This document shows positions 35,531-46,500 of a stretch of 64,000 bases of DNA, piece by piece. The position numbers were made by a program, and so were the translations under genes. Numbering within the stretch: position 1 is the first letter of the stretch; each line of letters begins with the position of its first letter. Source of the stretch: Hippasteria phrygiana (taxonomy: Eukaryota > Echinodermata > Asteroidea > Valvatida > Goniasteridae); contig JAZGUH010000199.1 in assembly GCA_037893225.1 (NCBI GenBank), forward strand, positions 3,100,001 to 3,164,000, read 5' to 3'. The notes beneath the pieces were generated by a model. It made no database searches. It was not told the DNA's origin and was given only the letters and a program-made list of their open reading frames with translations.

Positions 35531-38500
35531 ATGGAGTTTAAATTCAACATCAACCACTTGTTTGGAGAGACTGTGACAGTGGTAGATCACCGCCTAGAAC
35601 CGTGCAGATTCATAGGGTAATGACTCGACTCGTTGCTTGTGTGTACACACACTGTGCATGGTGCATTTAATAGGAAACTGTATAAAATGACTAAACATCA
35701 CTCATCAGTTGACGAGACAGTCACTCATTGATGATCATAGCATAACCCACACGATCAGATTGATGAGAATTTAATATAATTTATTTTTTGATTTGTATAT
35801 TTCAGGTCCATTCAGTCAGTCAGCAGTTTCATTCTTTTTCATAATTTATTAATATTATGTTAATAATAAGGGTCATTTTAATTTAATCATGCCATGATTC
35901 ATGAATGCTAATTAATTGTGGTTAATGATTTATCGCAATAATTGCCTTTGTCGGTGTGAAATGATTTGTTTACGTTTTGGTTTTGGCTGTATGTTTCTTT
36001 TTACAGCGAAAATGTCAAATTGAACATGGAGAAAGTCATTGATGAAATGGGTCAGGCCTCGGCAAAAGTAAGTTTTCAAAAAATCTATTTTGGCTTCTTT
36101 GTTAATTAGTTATGTCCTAAACTGCAATATGGAAAACTTGCGTTTCAACTAAATTTGTTAATTATATACATAAAACTTAAGTGTATCATTCATGCTGAAA
36201 CGTAAGAAAATAATCCTCGTGAGAAAAAAAAATTAAATTTAATTGTCATAAAATGGTAGAAATAATAACCAGATTATTCATAATTATTAATCTTTTTCTA
36301 TTTGCCCATGCTTAACTAGGCACAAGGACTGCATGGGCCTATTACCTCGGCACATAAACTTCACTTCTCCAAACACCATCTGTATGTTATGAAAGACGCT
36401 TCAGCCAATGGGTAGGTATAGTGAAATACGTCTTTAACTACACTATCAATAATATACAAAATATTGACTCTTTATGAGTGACAAAATAAAAATAGCATTC
36501 CAAGGAGATTTTCAGATAAGTTTTTTAACTCTGCAGGGGTCTAGGTGGAGTGGTAGGCATCTTGAAAGTCGGGCGGAAGAAGTTGTTTGTCTTGGACGCC
36601 CATGGCAACCAGATTGAGATGGAGCCATTGTGCTTACTGGACTTCTACATTCATGAGTCGTGCCAGCGGAGGGGGTGTGGTAAACAGCTCTTCCAGGCGA
36701 TGCTTGGGGTACGTAGGTCAGGGGTCAGTTTTGTAGAGCTCCACAGTTTTGCTAAGCACGGAAAATATTTGCTAAAAAAACCAGGTTACCAGCCAAAAGC
36801 AGGTGTAATGTCTATTACTTGTAGCTGGTTCACTGGGAGTTGTTGCTTAGCACATCCAATTTGGACCTGCTTGAGAGAATGGTTTGATGTAAAACAAAAA
36901 CTGTAGAACAGAACTCGTCAGTTGGTTTGAGAAGAGTTGGGCTCATCCTTACAATCACAGTATGCCAGACGAGTTTGTGCAGCCAAGCGTAATGCACACA
37001 ATAGACGAGCAATGGAATGAATTCGCGGGTATAGAAGTCAACCAGCCAGGTGTTTTTTGTTTTTTTTAAACCGCGACTATAGCCATCATCCGGGCTCTAT
37101 GGGTCAAGAAAACTTCTGATCACATTTATAATCCTGATAGCTTGCTTATAGTACCGAAACTTTCCTGTCGTGATTCCAATTTCCCTCCTCCTTTTCTGTC
37201 TCAGCAAGAGGGCATCCAGGCGCACCATCTCCCCATCGACAGACCCTCCCACAAGTTCATGTCCTTCCTGGCAAAGCATTACCATCTCAAGGCAACCATC
37301 CATCAGGTAAGACGTTTGAGTAGACTGCTGTGTTCCAGTGTTGTAGTCGAGACCATCACAAGACCACACAAGACCCTACAAGACCAACACAAGACCAGCA
37401 GTCTTAATCCAAGTCTTAAGCTATTCAAATGAACTGTAACAAAAGCATTCCTTTGTCATGGTTTATGCCTGTTACAAGCTGGTCTTGTGAATGGTCTTGT
37501 GCATGGTCTTGTGCCTGGTCTTAAAATAGTCTCGACTACAACACTGCTGTGTTCCGATAAAGGTGTGAATTTCTAGACAGGATTTTTGCCTTTCCTAGTG
37601 TAATTTAGTATTAGATTATTTGATTCAAATCCATTTTAGCAGTGGGTACTTCTTAATGAGTGTCAGAAAACGGAATTCAGTCTTTCGGCATTGAGTGGTT
37701 AAGGCGTCTGCACTGGTAAGTAGGAGGTTGTAGGTTCGAGTCTCACCCGAGTTAAAAGCCTGTTATTTTTATTTCCACAGGCACTGAGAAAACGGTGCTA
37801 AACACCACGTTGAGAAGGAATAAAATCCTATTTAAAATTGCATCAGTCCCGATGCAAACTGCATCTTACGATATTAATTTGTGATCAAAACAGTGCATTC
37901 AAAATATCTATTTGTTCTGGTATAGATCATACCCTGTATTTGTTTAAATTTTGTTATTTCAGGTCAACAATTTTGTCATCTTTGATGGTTTCTTCCGAGG
38001 CCAGCCTGAGGAGAGTTACGTCAAGAAGCGATTGATAACGGCTGGAAACAGAAAACCTCCGGTGGCGCCAAATAATAGACATGGTGAGAAAAATCAAAAT
38101 ACATTAAATATTAAACCAAAATATAAGCCCCTAAATTTTAGCCTCGACGTAATGTTTTTCCTCGCCTCGAAAACCTTTCGCCTCGTGCCAGTTCCCCATT
38201 CAGGGTATCGCAACGCCTCCAACGCTGCCCTGTGGACCCACAACACCGTCTCCACCAGACGCAACTCCCTGGATAATCCTACCACGGCTCTGACGGATCC
38301 AGCCAAGAACGTGCTGCCAAGCATCGGCCGGTCTGGCTCCGCAGGGTCCATCATCTCCGCAGGGTCCAACGATGGCCCTCTGATAACTGCCACATCGGAA
38401 ACAAAGGAGTAAGTATATGGTTTGTTTCGGTTTTCCAAAACAGCGCTAAATAATGTAAAAAGTGGGAAAACTGGAAAAAAGTTTCAATGAGAACATTGTC

Positions 38501-40141
38501 TGTTTCGCTGGGATAGCTGCGCGATCTCCTACGGAAACTATTGTGCATGCTTTGAGATTGTGATGCGTAAACCGTTTTTGAAAATATGTTTTCTCTCTTC
38601 AGTGTGAATTCGAAAGCATATGTAGCCCAAGCGAACAACTATAGCAGACACAAGCTTCTGACTGGAACACCCCCGTCTCCAAGAGGAAGTGTCTCCAGGA
38701 CAAGGAGCTTTCCTATTGGAGGCAACACATCACAAAGTATGTACCACTTTTTTAAAGGGGAGTTTTCCAACCAACTGTTTTCCCAAGATATTTGCTCGAT
38801 TCCTAAATGAAAAATGTCCTAAACTATCATCAAACTTCTTTTAATAATTGTTAACTTGCTACAAAGGCAATTTTGTGACAAACAAAATGTGCGGTTGGCT
38901 TTTGAGTAAATGCGCTTCAAATCAAGATTGCGGCAGTTGTTAATTTTGTACCGAATTTGTAATTCTACTAATGGGTTATGCCAAAATCGCCAAAGTAACA
39001 GATTTCCAAGAGTTTAGACAAATCTTATATTTGTTGTCATAATTCTTTTTCAAAATCAGTGCCCAACGGATCACCAGTGAGGGATGGAGCATTAGGGGGG
39101 CGTGGTCCGTCCAGGGATGCCACGCCCCCCTTCGGACGGCCAGACACCATCGGTCTGAACACTCACTTGACAACCCAGACTCGAGACGGTCATTTAAAAC
39201 TGTCTCCAATCGCTACGTCCACCGTCCCCGGTGGAAATCTAAAACAGAGGTACGTATAACAGTAGTTGCACCCAAAATGTTTGTTTAGCTCATTTGAGGC
39301 AAGGGAGTACATCAGGCATGCAACTCTTCAATTTCCAAAAACACGGAAAATAAAATGCGATCGCGTAGCGCTAGCGTGAAGCTCTTACGACGTTGTGCAA
39401 ACATGTACATGTAGGTATAGTGTCCGTATCCCGATGTATCGTATTGTATTCATTAATGCGAGAAAAAAATGCGGAACCAGTCTATAGTCGATTGAGGGCG
39501 CTATAGCGACTAGACTATACATGTACATGTACGCGACAGAATGTGTACGGAGTCTGTGTCCTGCACCTTTCTATGTAATGTATGTATACAAAATACGGAG
39601 CCAGACGATGTGCGCTAGCAATATTGGTCATGTTGGTGGACGATTCCGCGGTTGGCACGGTGGGAAACAAGCTGAAACGCGGACTTTTTTCATGGTCGGA
39701 TTTTTAAAAAACGCGGAAATCCGCGGAAAAGTTGCATGCCTGTAACATGTTAACTCTACCTGCTGCTACAAACTAGTAGTTATCTATTTGTGACATCAGA
39801 GAGCACATCGTGTATAGGCGCTGGCACGATGACTTGGCCAACTAAAAATTCAACTGTTGCTTATGAATATGTACGAGGTAAACGTAGAGTAATGTCGGTC
39901 GTTTGGATGTTGCAGCCCTATTCTTCCAGGTATTGGTTCCAACAGCTCACCCCTGCAACCCACCGGCTACACCCAGTCCCCGGGTGCTCTGACCACCGAG
40001 GGGAACTACTGCGTGACCCCGGCCAGTAAGACCATGCACTCGTCCTGGAACATCATGGGCATCCCGCCCAGTTACCAGCAGCGACAGGGCAACGGGGTGG
40101 CCCACCGGAGCCCCCAGGGGGGCTCCGACAGGCCCTGGTGA
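35531..40141 (+). CDS. ATAT1: ATAT1, alpha-tubulin N-acetyltransferase (complete, 10 exons)
   Basis: Transfers acetyl from acetyl-CoA to Lys40 of alpha-tubulin inside microtubules; Gcn5-related fold, MEC-17 family. Exons: 35531-35616, 36007-36067, 36320-36411, 36537-36708, 37205-37306, 37963-38083, 38204-38408, 38603-38736, 39060-39249 and 39916-40141. All junctions are GT-AG and the phases close to 1389 nt, 462 aa. The start MEFKF matches the MEF(P)F opening of vertebrate ATAT1. The catalytic domain spans about residues 1-185: [23 protein letters not shown] with Cys112 (human C120 equivalent), then IDRPS with Asp149 (human D157 equivalent) and [11 protein letters not shown]. The rest (exons 6-10) is Ser/Pro/Gly-rich and predicted disordered. 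It ends SDRPW, like the RPW terminus of the human protein. For the last exon the acceptor at 39914-39915 was chosen over a nearer CCAG because only it keeps the frame. Introns contain MITE and LINE debris. Confidence 0.96.
36728..36890. mobile_element. MITE with AGCAAGGTTTTAC-like inverted ends (copy 1, decayed)
   Basis: TTGCTAAAAAAACCAGG, TTACCAGCCAAAA, TGTAGCTGGTTCACTG and TTGTTGCTTAGCAC match the better preserved copy at 54886-55062. It begins about 20 bp inside ATAT1 intron 4. Confidence 0.55.
36906..36958 (+). mobile_element. short LINE fragment
   Basis: GAAGAGTTGGGCTCATCCTT followed by ACAATCAC is shared with the LINE remnant at 56850-56900. It is truncated at once by a TTAA-type MITE fragment. 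Confidence 0.6.
36959..37110 (+). mobile_element. TTAA-type MITE fragment (short form)
   Basis: GTTTGTGCAGCCAAGCGTAA, GAATTCGCGGGTATAG and CAACCAGCCAGGTG match the short form at 23370-23530. Both ends have eroded. It lies in ATAT1 intron 4. Confidence 0.6.
37337..37545. mobile_element. 209-bp fold-back element with 10-bp target duplication
   Basis: Starts AGTGTTGTAGTCGAGACC and ends with its exact complement GGTCTCGACTACAACACT with one small internal interruption on the right. Each arm contains repeated ACAAGACC / GGTCTTGT units. The direct repeat GCTGTGTTCC flanks it at 37327-37336 and 37546-37555. It is inserted about 30 bp after ATAT1 exon 5. Related diverged sequence lies at about 60940-61260. 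Confidence 0.8.
37685..37800 (+). repeat. tRNA-derived SINE
   Basis: GAGTGGTTAAGGCGTCTGCA and GTAGGTTCGAGTCTCACCC give tRNA-like D- and T-arms. The tail AAAGCCTGTTA...CAGGCACTGAGAAAACGG matches the tail at 23580-23640. It lies in ATAT1 intron 5. Confidence 0.6.
39314..39742. mobile_element. MITE with AGGCATGCAACT terminal repeats
   Basis: Left AGGCATGCAACTCTTCAATT and right AAAAGTTGCATGCCT are inverted. The second set AACACGGAAA / GAAATCCGCGGAA also matches in inverse. The interior carries ACATGTACATGTA runs. It lies in ATAT1 intron 9. Confidence 0.6.
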
Positions 40142-41174
40142 CGTTGGGTAACCATCATCGGGCTTTGGGTGATGTAACCTTACCAGTGCGTTCCAATCAT
40201 AGAGTTGTAATAACTGAGGAGAGCCCTAACTCATCTTTTGGTGTGAAGCCTGCTGTGCACACCAATTGTCATGCACTAACCTCTTGCCTCTGATAAGGTG
40301 CTGTTATGCCAATGTCATAAATGGATTGAGTACGTGCAGGAATGCGGCTGGAATACCGTACCATACCGTGTTCATTAACCCTAACCCTCCAGGGCATGTT
40401 TACTAGAACCCTGCCAGACGCATCAGATTGCATACTTTGTCACATTGACCTGTGTGCGGAGTCCAGCAAAGTGGAGCTGTCAGCACATATGCACTGTGCT
40501 GCGTCTGGCAGGGTTAGGGTTAAATGCACACAGCACGCAAAGCCTCCGATCATGGCCGCGCCCAGAGCATCTGCATGATAGAATGAGGAGTTTAGCACTC
40601 TGGTAATTTAATATAGCTCTTATGATAATAGAAATTAGCACACTACTTAAGATGTTGGTACCAAATTATGTATATTACTCTCGTTTTTATTTTTCTCGAT
40701 CGCAAGTGCTGGCCACATCGACCACATAAATAAACTTCTATGCATTAGCCAACTAACGGGCCGTACGGAGGTGCTGTATAAAGCCATAATGGTATACATT
40801 CAAAAGCCTACTTCAGTGTGTGTTTCCGCACGTGGATAGTAGTTTTAAAGACACTTTACACATGCAGTACATGTGTACTAAGTATGTTTAACTTTTTGCA
40901 TTCTGCCGATATCGTCCAGGAAAGATTTCTGATTTTGTTTTTCCTTGATGCAGAGTGTGTCCAATTTGATTGGGATTATTTTACAAACAACTTTCTGTGG
41001 AGAATTTCTTTCTAAAAAGCAAACTCCTTGGAAATTTAAAATCAAGGAGTCATGCCGATTGCCATTTTTTTCCCTTGAAAAACAGCCGACGAAAAGAGGT
41101 TTGCATGTATTGACCAAACAATATCCAAGCAGTTTGTGGCTAGTTTACCATCATTAAAGAGGAAAGTCAGTGGT
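40142..41174 (+). other. ATAT1 3' untranslated and downstream region
   Basis: Follows the ATAT1 stop. A canonical AATAAA lies at 40729-40734 and is a plausible ATAT1 polyadenylation signal, about 590 bp after the stop. A TTAA-bounded MITE at 40375-40523 would then lie inside the 3' untranslated region. No exon was recognised. Confidence 0.5.
40375..40523. mobile_element. 149-bp TTAA-flanked MITE with telomere-like ends
   Basis: Starts TTAACCCTAACCCT and ends AGGGTTAGGGTTAA, with TTAA at both borders. Just inside, GCCAGACGCATCAG and CTGCGTCTGGC are also inverted. Confidence 0.8.
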
Positions 41175-41632
41175 GAGAAAAGTCTCCGTCATTTTTGTAT
41201 GTTTATGTAGATTGCGTATTGTAAAATTAAACAGAAAATTATTTCTGCCTTGAAATACCAACAAAATGACTTTTGAGAGCTATTTTTATCAAGTCCCCTC
41301 TAGCGCAGCACAGCCCGCTGGTGCCATTTGTCTGAAAGTCATCGCTGCGGGCAGCAAACAATTTGACGTCATAGGACGAACTCCCCTTTCGTGTCTAGCA
41401 CTAGGCACGAAAGGGGAGTTCGTCCTATGACGTCGATTTGTTTGCTGCCCGCAGCGACGACTTTTAGACAGATGGCACCAGCGGGCTGTGCTGTGCGAGA
41501 GGGGACTTGATAAAAAATTGCTCTCAAAAGTCACTTTTTTGTATTTTAAGGCAGAAATAATGTTTGATTTTACAATACGCAATCTACATAAAAATAGAAA
41601 ATGATGCAGACTTCTCTCAGCAATCAACATCA
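41175..41632. repeat. long imperfect palindrome, about 460 bp
   Basis: The sequence reads outward from about 41400 as its own complement: CGAAAGGGGAGTTCGTCCTA, CTGCCCGCAGCGA, GGCACCAGCGGGCTGTG and GAGGGGACTTGATAAA on the right arm. The left arm carries the complements, and the outer TGTAGATTGCGTATTGTAAA is also matched. Arms are about 225 bp with scattered mismatches. It is probably a fold-back transposon. No target duplication was identified. Confidence 0.85.
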
Positions 41633-41668
41633 TCTTTAGGTACTTTACCTGATAAAACCAGGGTTTCC

Positions 41669-41785
41669 TTATCCCATTCTGTCTGGCTGTTATTAATGGT
41701 ATGCCAATACGGGCTTGTGCAGCCAAGCGTAATGCAAACAATAGGTGAGTACGTGCAGGAATGCGTGTATAGATGACAACCTGCG
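41669..41785 (+). mobile_element. TTAA-type MITE fragment (short form)
   Basis: TTATCCCATTCTGTCTGGCT, TGTGCAGCCAAGCGTAATGC and GTGCAGGAATGCGTGTATAG match the left two thirds of the short form. The right end is missing. Confidence 0.65.
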
Positions 41786-42521
41786 GCATTGTAGCTTGCA
41801 AGCCTATATAATCTTTTGAACAGTGGTCAGAAATGGTCCGATTTTATAGCAGGAGGGACTGAAAGCCTATCTGTGGTTCAATTCCCACCTTGGTGGGAAT
41901 CGAACCCAGGTCACAGAGACCAAAAAGCAAGTAACCGTTTGAAAATTTCACAATCCCCATAGTTACTTGATAATTTGTTTGTAGTCATGTAATGAATTCC
42001 ATATGCTCACTTTTTTCAATTTGAGCACCGATGTTCGTCTAACTAAATTATCTTTTTGGTCGTAATCTAGTCAGTCTTGAATGTTCAAGATTATTCACGT
42101 TACTCGTCTAATACGTTTACTGACGACTAGACAGTTGCCTTAAATCTTACTCCATCAGGTACTGTGATCGCATACTGTCATCGTATTGAACACTGTATGC
42201 CTTGACTTTGAATACTGTATACACAGTAGGTGTTGCAGACTTTTTGCCGTGAACACATATTTTTGTAGTTAGAGCTCAGGAATTCTTAACGTCGGGTACA
42301 CACTGTGCCTTTAATCACAGCTTCAGCCTTCTGAAGGTATTGCTCACTATGTAGGCTTGTACGTGATAGGTCAAAGGTTAACTTAAAGGGGATTTTTTAC
42401 TACAGTGTGTTGTCATTTGCCATCGTTCTGGTCCACGCCTTGTTCACATGTCTTTTACACACATGGTTGTGACTGTGAACCTGACGGACATGCTACACTT
42501 CGGTATTCTTTGGCTGTTGAC

Positions 42522-43175
42522 TAGCCCTAGAAGGACGCTATGATATAGCGTCCTAGCGCCCAAGTATGCAAAACAGTCCTATGCTAGAAACCGAAGATCA
42601 AAAATCACACTTTACCTGCATAAATATTCTTGGCATCATTTTATTCAAACAGTTCAACAGCCCATCTCCCTGTTCGGATAGAAATATTCCTCCAAGAATG
42701 TCAAGAACAGGAGATATTTGCGGCGCAAAATCGTCTCCACGCGACGCTGACTTCACAAACACGAGGAGTAATACCCACATTTAGAACGTTTATCAACAGA
42801 GGGCGCAATTTCGGCCGTGCACGCCACAGACATATATAACCCATATATATGTCTGTCGCGTGGTACATGGTGCACGCGGCGACTGTAAATTGCGCCCTCT
42901 GTTGATGAACGTTCTAAATGTGGGTATTACTCCTCGTGTTTGTGAAGTCAGCGTCGCGTGGAGACGATTTTGCGCCGCAAATATCTCCTGTTCTTGACAT
43001 TCTTGGAGGAATATTGCTATCCGAACAGGGAGATGGGCTGTTGAACTGTTTAAATAAAATATGCCAAGAATATTTATGCAGGTAAAGTGTGATTTTTGAT
43101 CTTCGGTTTCTAGCATAGGACTGTTTTGCATACTTGGGCGCTATGACGCTATATCATAGCGTCATTCTAGGGCTA
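42522..43175. mobile_element. 654-bp near-perfect palindromic fold-back element with 9-bp target duplication
   Basis: Arms of about 320 bp pair almost perfectly about a centre near 42842 (ATATATAACCCATATATATG). Ends are TAGCCCTAGAA...TTCTAGGGCTA. Just inside each end is a second small palindrome, GACGCTATGATATAGCGTC or close to it. The direct repeat GCTGTTGAC flanks the element at 42513-42521 and 43176-43184. Arm differences are few, mostly single bases and a short indel near 42635 / 43060, so it is young or under gene conversion. The two mirrored open frames of 69 and 112 codons simply reflect the palindrome. Confidence 0.92.
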
Positions 43176-43384
43176 GCTGTTGACAAGCTGATCAGGAAAC
43201 TTAACCATTCTTTTTTCCATTTTGAGCACATTCTTGATTGGACGAATGTGTTTCCATATTAGAAACGGGCCATTTTCAAGTGATTGTGCACCCGCGGACA
43301 AATATTCCTGTATAGGAACCGTAGCGTTTCCAGACTATTCCCAGTTCAAACAGTGTGTTCTAATTCTCAGTGGAATGTTGGAAG

Positions 43385-43564
43385 TACAGTCGAACCCTGA
43401 TAATAAGAGCACTGTTAATACAACATACTGCTTATAACAAGGAAAAAAATAGGTCCCGAGTCTTTGTTTTTCTTTGTTTTCCATAACTGATAATACAAGG
43501 TACCTGTTATAACAAGGTAAATTGTAAAGTCCCAAGGACCTTGTTATAAAGGTGTTCGACTGTA
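43385..43564. mobile_element. pogo/Tc1-type MITE
   Basis: Starts TACAGTCGAACCCTGATAAT and ends TTATAAAGGTGTTCGACTGTA shortened by a few bases, giving inverted ends with TA at both borders. TTATAACAAGG-type motifs repeat inside. Ends of the form CAGTCGAAC with a TA duplication are typical of pogo/Tigger-like MITEs. The length is 180 bp. Confidence 0.8.
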
Positions 43565-46500
43565 TTCCACATTTTCAAACGCTTGCTTAGATTTTCATAT
43601 ACATTTGTACACAAAAGTTATATAGTGGTCTACTTTGCATTTGACTTATACCAAAGGAATTCACCGGTGTCACACCAAATAGTGCCCCCTGTGTGGTTTA
43701 TAGTGAATGTAGGGATTCGGTTTTGGTGTGAGCAGAGGGTTACTTATGTGCAAATCCAAGCTCAAGTGCACTCATGCGCCACCTCAGTTTTTGATGGAAC
43801 AGTCGCTGCAACAAACGGTGCGTCAAGACTGTCCCTACATTCGTGTTGGTTCCACAGGGATACACTTTGGACATGGTGAACACTATACGGCATGACAGGG
43901 AACTGTCACGGATTGCAAATGTATTGAGCCTTCCTATCAAATATTTAGACCGTCCTTTTTTTGTAGTTAGACATGTGATAGTTTTCACACTAAAATCATC
44001 CCACCCTGGCGGTAGTGAAAACAATGTGGTTCTTTTTAGAAGTGATATAAATTGGTGAAAAATAGGCAGAAACGGATTTTTAAAAATAGATTATTAACTG
44101 GTTCCGCTTCCCAATATTAAACGGAATGAATTCAGAGTACAGCGAAAACATGCATGTATATGAATAAAAGGTGTCAATTCGTTGACACGACTATGCTATT
44201 GGACAATTGATGTATAATATAAAAACTATCCGGTGTGTGTGTGTGATGGCTATACAAAGATGTGTAAAATGATAGTTTATGATTGTGGTTATGGAAAGAT
44301 TTGTTCAGAATACCACCAGATAGCTGGTAGTTTTATTAACTGTAATATAGATAGCGATGTAAGTGGTTTGAAGTGGACAAGACACCACCGAGTTGCGTGC
44401 AATATTTAATTAAAAGGGTAACGATGTAACTACAGAATAAGGAAAGAATATAGTATCCTGATGTAAATTGTTGCCTGTGTGAAAAAATCAATGGGAATCT
44501 TCAACGTTTTTACTACTATATTCAAATTATAAAATGCATTCCTTCTGATTTTTTTATATTTTATTTGCAGTGTGTTATCGCTATGAAGGTTGTATATGAC
44601 GAAAAAAAAAGTTGCACAAGAATACATTCTTATACATTTGAAGTGTTTTTATTTTGAAAAATCTTACCTTTATTAAATTTCAGCCGTGCTTGTTGATCCA
44701 GTTTAGTTATGGAGGACTTTGGCTTGAGCTACATCGTAGGGTGTTTATTTTTTTTGCTCTAAACCTTGAATACTGAGACAAACTAAGATGTTCTTAACCA
44801 GGCTTTCAAGTTGGAGAAGGGCCCGGAACTAGTAATCTGAAATACATGTAACTGCAAGCCAAAAGGGTTCAAGCCAAAAAAAAGACATGTACAAAAAAAT
44901 GATGCTAGCTTGCAGGAAGGAAAATAAAGATTGGTACCAATTTAGGAGTTATGTTATGGCTATGACTTGCCCAGAGGGAACCAGACTGACATTGCTGTTG
45001 CATGAAAAAAGGTCGGGGGTTAATAAGTAGCTGCATTTGGTTTAAAATTTGTCCCCCGAGCAAAATATAGCTGTATACATCACACAGTATTTTGGCTGTT
45101 AACCTTTCGAGCTCTGCAAATCACACAAGGCTTTTGAAGATTGGCATGATAAATGGAATAAACTGGAATGAACTGAAGACATTATATTTATAGATTTTAA
45201 GAAAAAGGAGTTCCCATTATTGTCAAAGTCGCACTTGGAAGGAAACCTTGGGTAGGCGCTGAAACTCGTCGTGTTGGCAAAGGGGTGTGGCTAAAGAGGC
45301 TAATTCCAGGCGGGGCCTCAAGGGGCAGCGCAGTTGATGCAGGGAGACTCCATTGTAAGTTGAACATGCTGACACCAAATAAAGAACTGTGTAACTAAAA
45401 ACACAGAAAAATATATTTCTTTGCGTACTGTGCTTTATTTTATAACCAAGTTTCTCATATTCATATAACCTGTCATAAGGCCAAGTGCATATCTTCTTAA
45501 AACGTTTATAATGTACGATATGTGTCTGTTTAAACATTTTGCGAAGAAGCTTGTCCATACATGTTTCAATGGTTTATGATGTGACCATGAATGATGCAAA
45601 ACAAACAGTGAAAGAGATACACTGCTAATGACAATTTAATTTCTCCAAACTTTGACTTGTCCAGTTTTTGAACCATGGCTCTTATGGTTTCTGGTGGGGA
45701 AACAATTGTTTTGATTTAAAGTTGAGTTTTTAGAGATATTTAACAAACAAAAACACTTGTCTTCTCAAAAGGCACAAAACAAGGTTAAGTGTGCAATTTG
45801 TGGAAAAATTCAATGGAAGGCGGTACTTGGACAGAAAATGCTTTTTAAAAACTAAATAAGTCCAAGTAAACAAAAAATGCACATGTTCAGCAGGCCTACC
45901 TATTCCCATTATTTATCAGCGTGCTTGTTGACATGTTTCCATCCCTAAAAAGCCAAAAAGGATTCAAAGATTTCCCAAATTTCAATATTTCAACGCCAAT
46001 AGCCATTTTTGGGGAAAGTTGGTAGGAAAAAAGGCTGCCACCTTAGCAGACACTAAAGATCTCTTTTTTATTTTACTTGGCCTTAAGGATCTCAACTGCT
46101 TTAATAAAGAACATGCAATTTTGAATAAATCCGTAAAACAAATAAAACCTGGGTTAGGAAATTTAACAACAAAAGGTGGGAATCATTTAAGTGTTCGGAT
46201 AAACACTAGCCTAGTACGGACTCCCTTCGCGTTAGTCGTAGTGCAATGAAGACATCGTCCGACCTGGGCTAGATAAACACTAAAGCACCTTTAAACATTG
46301 GTATAATTCAAATCTTTAGAACAAAAAAAAACACAAAAAAAACAAACAAAATGCTTACATTCTGATGAAAACAATACAGACCAGCTGTGGCTGCTAAGAG
46401 CAAATTCAAATATATAGAACAGGCCAATTTCTTGAGCTGTTTACGCAGGAATTAGTAAGCAAATATACTTTCAGCTGGTAACTAAACCAATTAAATATAC

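Noticed and set aside
39916..39940. Alternative acceptor CCAG at 39928-39931 for the last ATAT1 exon
   Set aside because: It shifts the frame relative to exon 9. The TTGCAG at 39910-39915 keeps the frame through to the SDRPW end.
42566..43131. Two open frames encoding nearly the same peptide on opposite strands
   Set aside because: This mirror pair is the direct consequence of the 654-bp palindrome. No transposase motif is seen.
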